DNA of 64,000 nucleotides from Bacteroidota bacterium (lineage in GTDB: Bacteria > Bacteroidota > Bacteroidia > AKYH767-A > OLB10): positions 372,001 through 436,000 of the forward strand of contig JADJOH010000008.1 in NCBI GenBank assembly GCA_016713925.1. Reading direction: 5' to 3'. A program made the translations under genes and the position numbers. Shown here one piece after another: positions 8,234 through 15,856 of the stretch (positions are counted from its first letter, which is position 1; each line of letters starts with the position of its first letter). The notes below the pieces were generated by a model. That model saw only the letters and a list, made by a program, of their open reading frames with translations. It searched no databases and was not told the origin of the DNA.

Positions 8234-11200
8234 TTATTCTATCAATAGTTTACCAATTTGCGCAGATCGCTGTGTGTGTAATTCTACCATATACCAACCT
8301 GTTGTCAGGAAGTCATTAAAGAACTCCAGCTTGTTATCTCCTTCTTTGGAATAGGCAGAATGGGTAAACAAAGTCCGGCCACTGACATCACTGATTTTCA
8401 GCAAATAGTTATTTCGTTCAGTTGAAATAAATTGGATGATGAAATGATTTGAAGCCGGATTCGGATATATTTCCATTGGGAGAAGTGTATTCGCTGCAAT
8501 AAATCCATTCATCTTAGCACCACAATAAGCGGAATCAATGGATATGCCCGACAGACTTCTCCATGCTCCCGTTCCACATGAATTGATACCTCTCACGGAA
8601 ATAACCTGACTTGTTGCCGGAGTTGTGCTGTAATTTACGGTGAGGAATTTAGTTCCTTGTCCTCCTACAATGGCAACACCACCGGGCACGACCCATTCAT
8701 ACGTACTCGTGGAGGGCACAGTGGCCACAGCGTATAGTTCTCCACTTTGCCCCGGACAAATCGTAATGTCTCCCGAAACGACAGAGGGTTTGGGCGGTGC
8801 TCCAATACTATTTAATGTTCTGGATGTTCCGATCCCGCAGGCGTTCATTCCTGCTACAGTGATCGTCCCCGTTGTAAAAGAAGGTAAGGCGTCGACTGTA
8901 ATGGTAGCAGTTCCTGCGCCTCCTATAATAGTTAGTGCAGGAGGTACTGTCCAGCTATAGGAAGTAGCACCGGATGCCCCAACAGTTGAAAACACAGCAC
9001 CACTGATTCCGCAAAGACCCGCAGTAATGCCGGTGATGGGTTTTGGTTGTAAAGGCAAATTAAATAAAAGTGTTTTAGCCCTTGTCGGACTCTGTCCGCA
9101 GCTATTCGTAGCCGTTACATATAAAGTTCCGCCGGTATAAGATGGACCGGCTGCAGCAGAAATAATATTGGCATGCTCATTAGAAAGAAAAGTCATCCCT
9201 CCCGGAAGATTCCACTTGTATTGATTCGTACGAAAAACAGGAGCAATTGAATAGGTGGCTATATCTCCCGGACATAATTTGGATGGGCCGCTGATAGAGG
9301 GAGGTGTAACCGGGATCACTGAATTAATATTTAAAGAAATACAACTTGAAAGCGTATCGTAACAGGCTCCGGTAGCGGTGACGCACAGTGGTCCATTAAT
9401 CCCATTCGCGATTGCTGAAGAAGTATAATTGACAGAAATTAGCCCTGTCCCCTGCCCACCGGTAATGACAGCTCCTACCGGTGCCGTCCATAAATAAGTT
9501 GTTCCTGTGGTTGAAGGCAAAACGCTGTAACCTATAAGAAGTGTCGAAGTGGTACAAATGGAATCAATGCCCGATATTAAGAATGGGGTAATAGAAGAAA
9601 CAGCTGTGATCACAATAGAAGCGCAGGATGTGGTATCACAAACTCCTTCTGCACGTACATAATAATGATGCGCTCCGGCGGAGACAGGAAGGACGGAGAT
9701 GGAATTCCCGCTACCAATAGGCAGGCCGGAGCCGCAACCGGATTTATACCATTGCCATGAAGCACCGGAGCCCAATGAACCACTATGAACTGTGAGTGTC
9801 ACTGAATTTCCCGAACAAGCCGTATTGGCAATGGCATCACTTGTAACCGAAGTTGGAGCTACAGAAACCGAGAATAAAGTAGAAATAATAGAAGTACAGG
9901 AAGCCTGACAGGAATTGTTATCGGTTACCATGTATGTATAGGGACCTGGTACAAGATTGTTAAATGTTCCCGTACCTCCATAAGGGGCGGTGCCACCGGT
10001 AGCTGTTACAACTATTTCACCATTCGCATCACCGGGGCAGGATTCATCAGCAGTAACAGTGCACATAGCAATCAATGTATCGGGAGCTGTAATTATCGCT
10101 GTGCAACTGTCTATGCAGTTATTGGCATCACTAACAACAACTGTATAATTTCCCTTGACGAGCCCGGATATTCCCGGTGTTGTATTTCCATTTTCCCAAT
10201 CATAAACAAGAGGAGTAACTCCGCCTGTGGCCAACACGAATGCAGTACCGTCATCGTCATCACTACAGAGCAGATCACTACCTGTACAATTTAAAACTAG
10301 TGCATCGGGTTCATCTACCGTATAACTGCAGTTGCTATAACATCCAAATACATCATAAACCGTCACGTTATAGATTCCGGGAGCGAGGGAACTAATCCCC
10401 GGACTTGTACTTCCTTCCGACCACGCATAGGTGTAAGCAGGAGTACCACCGGATGACAGCACAAAAGCCACCCCATTCGAATCACCATGACAAACTACAT
10501 CTTGTCCTCCACAGGCAGCAATTAATTCAGGTGGTTCAGCTATGGAAATACTGGAAACACCAATACAACCTTTTGAATCTACAATATTATAAAAATGCAC
10601 TCCCGCCGGAACTCCGCATAAAGTTACCGGGAATGGATAAGGAACATATGGCGGAGTACCTCCGGTTGGTGTTATATTGATGCAGGTGGTATTGCCATGA
10701 CAATATATGGGAGCGAGTTGTGTGAGCACCAGTGAAAGCATACTGGGTTCCACTAAATCCACACCCACAGGTAAGGAAGCGCAACCGGAAACGTCGGTTA
10801 CAATGATATCATGATGCCCGGCAAAGAGGCCGCAGAGCGTACCCGTGTTGGAATAGGGTGGAATACCACCGGAAGCACTCACCATTACACAACCATGCCC
10901 TCCAGCACAAGGAATGGGATCAATGCCTAAAATGGTTGCAACAATGGGAGGCGGAGCACTTACCGTAGTACTGCAGGATACGGTGCAGCCATTTATATCA
11001 GTGACAATAACAGAATAGGTTGAGGCCATCAAAGCATCTGCAATGGCTGTAGTATCTCCATTGCTCCAAAGATAAGAATAGGGGCCGGACCCTCCGCTGG
11101 TGATAGAGCTGCAATTTCCATCTGCCAGATAAGAGCAGGTAGCTGCTGTCGAAGTACATGTAGTCATTAACAACGAAGGTTCGGTAATATAATAGGAGAT

Positions 11201-13408
11201 GATGTGTTTTTCATCAAAACCATCTTGTATGGTATCGGTATAGAAGCCGGGAGCTAACCCACCGATGTCTTCCGAAATGGCACCATTACTCCAATGATGT
11301 GTAACCGGAGGAAAGGCCCCACTGATAGTTTGGTCAATAGTTCCGTTACCGAGACCAAAGCAGGAGACAGGAGTAACTATAGCCGATACTGCTATAGGGT
11401 TGTTTATAATTGAAAAATTCTTATTGGAGATATCGAAGAAGATATTTCCAACCGATTGAACTTTGATTCTGGCTTTATCTGTAAGCGTATCAAGCACAAG
11501 CACTGCTTCAATGCCATCATTTAGGATATGTGATTTTAGCAAATAAGGATAGGTATATCCGCTGTCCACAGAGAGGTAGATGTCAACCAGGGCACAACTG
11601 ACAGGCGCAACAATGCTGATGCCCGGGTTCCATTTCACAGTATCTATACTTTCTGCTTTCCAATTCATGGAAACATTTGGGACCATGACATGAAAAGGAC
11701 CTCCTGTTACTAGTGAAACTAATTTGGGAGCATCATTATACGTTACGCCACTTCCGCCTGCCCGGTTATCTCTCACCGTTAGTCTGAAATTCAATATTCG
11801 TGCATAGGAAGGAAGTATTTCACCAATATAGGTGGTGTCACGAACTAGTGCTTCTATTTTTGGAAATATTCGGACCGAATCTGCTGTTGGTAAAAATGAT
11901 CTGAATGCCGGAGCATTCCCTGAAGGCATATTCCATACACCATTTGGGCCGGTGTCAATTTCTTCCCAACAATACGTGATGGCATCGCCATTAGCATCTG
12001 AACCTGTTCCGCTCAAAAAGAAGGGTGTCTCAGTCGGAATACTGTAGTCAATACCGGAAATTAGTGCAGGAGGAGTGTTGCCTGTGGCAATGACGGAAGC
12101 ACAGGTATTTCCGGAATCTGTTTGTGTATAAGTAATGATTTCATCGAAACTTCCGGTATGGAAATGAGGATCACTGTTTAGCTGAAGATTAGCAGCACTA
12201 CATATGCCGGCATAACTCATGATCGTACTTCCGCTTCCCGGTTCAAAGGCAGTGGCTGATATCCATTGGCCAATCACGCAATTTCCTGAAATCTGATTAT
12301 AGGTATGATGTGCGTTCATTTGATGCCCCATCTCATGACAAACATAATCCACAAAAAAGGCATCACCTACCGGTATAGGACGACCGGTACCCCCTTGTGC
12401 CTTCCAACCGGGACTGCATGTGACGCCATGGTAAGCTAAACCTCCGGTGCTTATTGTGAAATAATGGCCGATATCGTAATTGGCAGTACCAATAATGGAA
12501 TCAGTAATTACCTGATTTCTTAAAAGTGAAGCGGTTGTTGGAGCACCCAGCCCAAGTGGGGGATCTAAGAATAATTGATCGTTATTGCCGATGATAATAA
12601 ACCGAATATCAACTTCAGATTCATACACTTGATTCACCCGGTTTATAGCAATTACAATATTGGACATAATGGCAGAATCTGTATTGCCAAAATAATTGCA
12701 GTACGAGGTGTCTGCTGTCATTGCAAGCCGATATGTTCTCAGCTGAGTGCCTGAACTTCGTTCCTGATTTTGATGAGGTTCTTTTTCAGATGATTTTTTA
12801 TTTTTTCGATTAGTTCTAATATAATCATGCCGGTTCATTTGTTCGTCGTTCAAACATCGCGATAACACCGGAGAAGCAGGAAGCTCTTTTCTATAGTAAG
12901 AGTAATATTGGTTTCCACCTTTTGATGAACAGGGATCAATATATGCAGTTCCATATTCAGATGAACTTATCATAGCATGGAAGCCCGAGGGAGTAAGATC
13001 AAATCGCATGGTAGCATCTGTAGACGTGGCGATATATGTTTTAATATAGGGATATTTTTCCGGTCGCTCCAGGATCGGTGATTCCATTACGCTGAAAAGC
13101 ACATTTCTTCCGTCCGGCATGGGGAATTCGATCATCAGCTTTTCAGCTTCTGCATTTGCCGAATACTCAAGAGGAGCTTTCCTTAATATCGTTTTAAGGA
13201 AGGGGAGGTCAAGCTCTACCAGCCGAAATCTAACAGGTGTGACGGTGTTTTCTTCCCGTACAAAATTTTCAGACAAAGCGTCTTTCCATGGTTGAAGCTG
13301 GGCGAATACTTCATGTATGGGTCCGGTTAATAGCAACAGGAAAACGCCTATCAATTTAGTTTTAAAGTTCTCCCGGCACATCTTTCTGAAATATGTTTGT
13401 GCTTTCAT
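8234..13408 (-). CDS. Secreted metalloprotease (reprolysin-like, M12B-type) with SprB repeats and T9SS sorting domain
   Basis: A 1724-residue exported protein. A hydrophobic signal segment ends near residue 36 (HEVFAQ). The zinc-protease motif HEMGHQMNAHH (HExxHxxxxxH, near residue 358) sits in a reprolysin-like domain, with a downstream SGSTIMSYAG turn typical of metzincins. Residues from about 680 to 1180 hold a series of roughly 75-residue SprB-type repeats with WSNG and DxxGC signatures. Ig/PKD-like domains with repeated PxxxSGxxxxCPG patterns follow. The last 80 residues (IYPNPASNHF, then TGWYMVELHT and KLLIE) are a type IX secretion sorting domain. It is expected to cross the outer membrane by T9SS and act at the surface on proteins. 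It stands alone, and no partner is evident. Confidence 0.88.
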   Translation of the reverse strand: MKAQTYFRKMCRENFKTKLIGVFLLLLTGPIHEVFAQLQPWKDALSENFVREENTVTPVRFRLVELDLPFLKTILRKAPLEYSANAEAEKLMIEFPMPDGRNVLFSVMESPILERPEKYPYIKTYIATSTDATMRFDLTPSGFHAMISSSEYGTAYIDPCSSKGGNQYYSYYRKELPASPVLSRCLNDEQMNRHDYIRTNRKNKKSSEKEPHQNQERSSGTQLRTYRLAMTADTSYCNYFGNTDSAIMSNIVIAINRVNQVYESEVDIRFIIIGNNDQLFLDPPLGLGAPTTASLLRNQVITDSIIGTANYDIGHYFTISTGGLAYHGVTCSPGWKAQGGTGRPIPVGDAFFVDYVCHEMGHQMNAHHTYNQISGNCVIGQWISATAFEPGSGSTIMSYAGICSAANLQLNSDPHFHTGSFDEIITYTQTDSGNTCASVIATGNTPPALISGIDYSIPTETPFFLSGTGSDANGDAITYCWEEIDTGPNGVWNMPSGNAPAFRSFLPTADSVRIFPKIEALVRDTTYIGEILPSYARILNFRLTVRDNRAGGSGVTYNDAPKLVSLVTGGPFHVMVPNVSMNWKAESIDTVKWNPGISIVAPVSCALVDIYLSVDSGYTYPYLLKSHILNDGIEAVLVLDTLTDKARIKVQSVGNIFFDISNKNFSIINNPIAVSAIVTPVSCFGLGNGTIDQTISGAFPPVTHHWSNGAISEDIGGLAPGFYTDTIQDGFDEKHIISYYITEPSLLMTTCTSTAATCSYLADGNCSSITSGGSGPYSYLWSNGDTTAIADALMASTYSVIVTDINGCTVSCSTTVSAPPPIVATILGIDPIPCAGGHGCVMVSASGGIPPYSNTGTLCGLFAGHHDIIVTDVSGCASLPVGVDLVEPSMLSLVLTQLAPIYCHGNTTCINITPTGGTPPYVPYPFPVTLCGVPAGVHFYNIVDSKGCIGVSSISIAEPPELIAACGGQDVVCHGDSNGVAFVLSSGGTPAYTYAWSEGSTSPGISSLAPGIYNVTVYDVFGCYSNCSYTVDEPDALVLNCTGSDLLCSDDDDGTAFVLATGGVTPLVYDWENGNTTPGISGLVKGNYTVVVSDANNCIDSCTAIITAPDTLIAMCTVTADESCPGDANGEIVVTATGGTAPYGGTGTFNNLVPGPYTYMVTDNNSCQASCTSIISTLFSVSVAPTSVTSDAIANTACSGNSVTLTVHSGSLGSGASWQWYKSGCGSGLPIGSGNSISVLPVSAGAHHYYVRAEGVCDTTSCASIVITAVSSITPFLISGIDSICTTSTLLIGYSVLPSTTGTTYLWTAPVGAVITGGQGTGLISVNYTSSAIANGINGPLCVTATGACYDTLSSCISLNINSVIPVTPPSISGPSKLCPGDIATYSIAPVFRTNQYKWNLPGGMTFLSNEHANIISAAAGPSYTGGTLYVTATNSCGQSPTRAKTLLFNLPLQPKPITGITAGLCGISGAVFSTVGASGATSYSWTVPPALTIIGGAGTATITVDALPSFTTGTITVAGMNACGIGTSRTLNSIGAPPKPSVVSGDITICPGQSGELYAVATVPSTSTYEWVVPGGVAIVGGQGTKFLTVNYSTTPATSQVISVRGINSCGTGAWRSLSGISIDSAYCGAKMNGFIAANTLLPMEIYPNPASNHFIIQFISTERNNYLLKISDVSGRTLFTHSAYSKEGDNKLEFFNDFLTTGWYMVELHTQRSAQIGKLLIE

Positions 13409-13898
13409 GTTGTTTTATTTAGTGGATTATTACAATGGTAATAATTTTAATTAAATAGCTATGAGGCCTGTTTTTCTAATTGATGTTGACTCTTTATAAA
13501 AAAATATTGGCATTGAAAAATGGAATAAAAAATTTTAAAAAAGAACTAAAAGGCAAAACCTTTCCACCACAACTTGTTCACAGGGAGTCGAGCTTTCTGA
13601 ATTAATAAGAACCCATCTAAGGGATTTCAACGCGAAATATGGGAAATATTATTGAGAATTGCAAGATCTATTTTTATGATTAATATCACCCGGGGTGAAG
13701 GGTGGATGGTTTTAGAATTTACATTAAGTATAGAGGTTGTCGGTTGCCGATTGCAGTTCTTTCAAAGGGAAAGCTGAAAATGAGGAGGGAGAATGATTCA
13801 TGAAGAGTGGATATTAAAACCTTGCTCCAAGAAGGGATGTGGAGATATTTTTTTGATTATTGGGCATTGGAGTCGGTATCAGCAATTCTTTAAATGCT
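13409..13898. other. Intergenic region upstream of the metalloprotease
   Basis: 490 bases with no recognisable gene. Both flanking genes are on the minus strand, so this holds the metalloprotease promoter and the 3' side of the small flavin-barrel gene. TACCATTG on the minus strand near 13430 is a weak resemblance to a -7 box, without a good upstream partner. No RNA or repeat was seen. Confidence 0.45.
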
Positions 13899-14327
13899 TC
13901 ATGCCCTTTTCCAATGCAGTTTTTTTCCGAATCCCAGAGTGTTGTCAGTCATTTTAATTTCAAGGAGACGAATAGCCCAAATTACACCATGATGATGGAT
14001 GGCATAGGGGAATTTACTGTAATAGATTTCCTGAAAAGAGGTAGTTTGTACATCTGTAATCTGTTCCGATGAAATCAAATATCCTTTGAATTGTATTCCG
14101 CGTAGTGCTTTAATGTTCAGCATGTCGGGAAGGATGGTGCCGGCTAATAGTGGATTTTTAAGTGCAAGTTGTATGTGCAAAGTCTGTGGGTCAGATTTAA
14201 ACACTAATGTCGTATTTTCTTCGCAGAATGCGTAAAAGCAGTTTGCACAATGCGGTTGATTGTTAACTGTCACACACAAAGTAAGGTTGGTGTTTTCACC
14301 AATGAAGCAAAGGATGTTTTCATCCAT
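13899..14327 (-). CDS. Pyridoxamine-phosphate-oxidase-like flavin split-barrel protein (YhbP / UPF0306-like)
   Basis: A 142-residue protein. The run LTLCVTVNNQPHCANCFYAF, then LVFKSDPQTLH and LAGTILPD, then IKALRGIQFKG is the beta-barrel pattern of the PNPOx-like family, and the length fits YhbP/UPF0306 (about 147 residues). These proteins bind or are thought to bind flavin nucleotides; the reaction is unknown. The gene lies 30 nt after the hemerythrin gene and is the last of the hydroxybenzoyl-CoA-reductase operon, which suggests redox or oxygen-stress support for that enzyme. That role is inferred from context only. Confidence 0.7.
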   Translation of the reverse strand: MDENILCFIGENTNLTLCVTVNNQPHCANCFYAFCEENTTLVFKSDPQTLHIQLALKNPLLAGTILPDMLNIKALRGIQFKGYLISSEQITDVQTTSFQEIYYSKFPYAIHHHGVIWAIRLLEIKMTDNTLGFGKKLHWKRA

Positions 14328-14357
14328 CGAAGGGAATTCGTTTATTTGTAATGTGGA

Positions 14358-14900
14358 CTATTCTGCCATGTGTAGTTTGCCTCGCAGTGATTCCACCCAT
14401 TCTTCCCATTCCGCTTTTAAGCCTGTTCCCAACTGTCGGTCCGTATCCTGAAAATCGAAATACATTTTTTCTAGCTCCGCATCTGTTAACAAGGATTCAG
14501 CAATCATAAACACTTCTTCGTTTTCAACTGCAATATGATCCAGTAGTGCATCTGTATACTCCACCAATAGTTTATGGCTGATTTCGAAATTTCGTTCGTT
14601 CAGTGATTTTTCAATGTTGGATATCATCTCCCTGAATTCTTCGTGCTGGCTAAACATCTCTGCCACCACGCCTTCGGCAAGTAATTCATTTTTCTTGTTC
14701 ATCAAGGGAAAGAGAATGATCTCTTCTTTGTGATGATGATAGCCATCAGCATATTTCCGGAAGAAGTGGAGGAGCTCTGTGGTCAGTTCATAAAATTGAT
14801 TGGGATTTGATTGAATCATTGGCTTGATTCGGTTAATACTATCAATGGCATTCACTATTTTTGAATGTTCTTCAAACAGCATTTGTATGGCTTTGTTCAT
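14358..14900 (-). CDS. Hemerythrin-like (HHE domain) protein
   Basis: A 180-residue, mostly helical protein with the di-iron ligand pattern of hemerythrins: FEEHSKI (His12), YHHHKEE (near 56-62), SQHEEF (near 85) and LLDHIAVENEEVF (near 120). Hemerythrin-like proteins bind oxygen or other diatomic gases reversibly. It sits 14 nt downstream of the hcrB-like gene in the same operon. Since the neighbouring aromatic enzymes are oxygen-sensitive, a role in oxygen sensing, scavenging or iron-centre repair is a reasonable inference but is not shown by the sequence. Confidence 0.82.
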   Translation of the reverse strand: MNKAIQMLFEEHSKIVNAIDSINRIKPMIQSNPNQFYELTTELLHFFRKYADGYHHHKEEIILFPLMNKKNELLAEGVVAEMFSQHEEFREMISNIEKSLNERNFEISHKLLVEYTDALLDHIAVENEEVFMIAESLLTDAELEKMYFDFQDTDRQLGTGLKAEWEEWVESLRGKLHMAE

Positions 14901-14914
14901 AGTATTGAATATTT

Positions 14915-15856
14915 TTAGTTGATATTTAATTCTTTAAAACTTCGTTGAAGAAAAACACGTATCATTTCTTTTCGGTATCCTCTTGTGTAATAGTCATTAT
15001 CCACAATCCTGCATTTCTTGACTGCGACTTTAATGATTTCCTCTGAATTCATTGGTAAGGCAGCTTCAATGAGCACCGGACCGGGATCTACTCCACCTAA
15101 TACAATGCGTATTTTTTCTTTATCATCGATAGATACTGCAGTTGTTAATGAAGTGAAATCAACTGCTTCCCGTGGCCTAAGTTTTTTAAATACACAGTTG
15201 ATATTTTGTTTAAGTTTCAAGTGTATGGATGTAATGATAGAATGATTACTGATTTCACGTGGATTGATTCCATTGCCGGTGTAAAGTTGTTGTAAGGGCA
15301 CCATTTTTATTCCGTCCTTTTCAGCGATTTCAATATGCGCATTCAAGGCAATCAAAACAGGAGCAGTATCGGATACAATTTTTGAGAAACAGTTTTTTTT
15401 ACCGCCTGTAGCTATGCAAATGTCACCATCACATTTAAGGCAGAATCCAACTGCTTTTCGCCACCATTCACTCTGATTGTAAAAAACACATCGGTTTTCA
15501 CATAGTAAATTTCCACCTAAAGTTGCTGTTTTTCTGATGACGGGTGAAGCGACAGATTTTGCCGCAGTAATCAAAGCAGGGAAGTGGGCTACAATTTCGG
15601 AAGTATCCGCTAATTCATCCAAACGGACTAAGGACCCGATACGAATAGAATCACCGGTAACATTTATCTCCTTTAGCTCTTTAATTCCGGTAAGGTCGAT
15701 CAGGCAAGGCGCAGTTTCATTTCCTTGAAATTTATTTACGACCACATCTGTCCCACCCGCTAAATAGCGGAAGGAAGAAATGTGTGCTAATCCGATTTCA
15801 ATCGCTTCCTGCACCGAAGTGGTTCGTATATATTTCTCCTGCTTTAACATATTCAA
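14915..15856 (-). CDS. hcrB: 4-hydroxybenzoyl-CoA reductase-type FAD subunit (HcrB-like) with extra [4Fe-4S] loop
   Basis: A 313-residue FAD subunit of a molybdenum hydroxylase. FAD motifs are AGGTDVVV (33-40) and TATLGGNLL (110-118). What sets it apart from ordinary xanthine-dehydrogenase-type FAD subunits is an insert containing Cys123, Cys139, Cys147 and Cys156. I recall Thauera aromatica HcrB placing its extra [4Fe-4S] ligands with the same 16-8-9 spacing (Cys122, 138, 146, 155). That cluster is the hallmark of 4-hydroxybenzoyl-CoA reductase, which runs as a reductase, removing the para-hydroxyl of 4-hydroxybenzoyl-CoA. The start overlaps the stop of the fused catalytic subunit gene by 4 nt. 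Function is well supported by the insert and the benzoyl-CoA genes nearby. Confidence 0.85.
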   Translation of the reverse strand: MNMLKQEKYIRTTSVQEAIEIGLAHISSFRYLAGGTDVVVNKFQGNETAPCLIDLTGIKELKEINVTGDSIRIGSLVRLDELADTSEIVAHFPALITAAKSVASPVIRKTATLGGNLLCENRCVFYNQSEWWRKAVGFCLKCDGDICIATGGKKNCFSKIVSDTAPVLIALNAHIEIAEKDGIKMVPLQQLYTGNGINPREISNHSIITSIHLKLKQNINCVFKKLRPREAVDFTSLTTAVSIDDKEKIRIVLGGVDPGPVLIEAALPMNSEEIIKVAVKKCRIVDNDYYTRGYRKEMIRVFLQRSFKELNIN

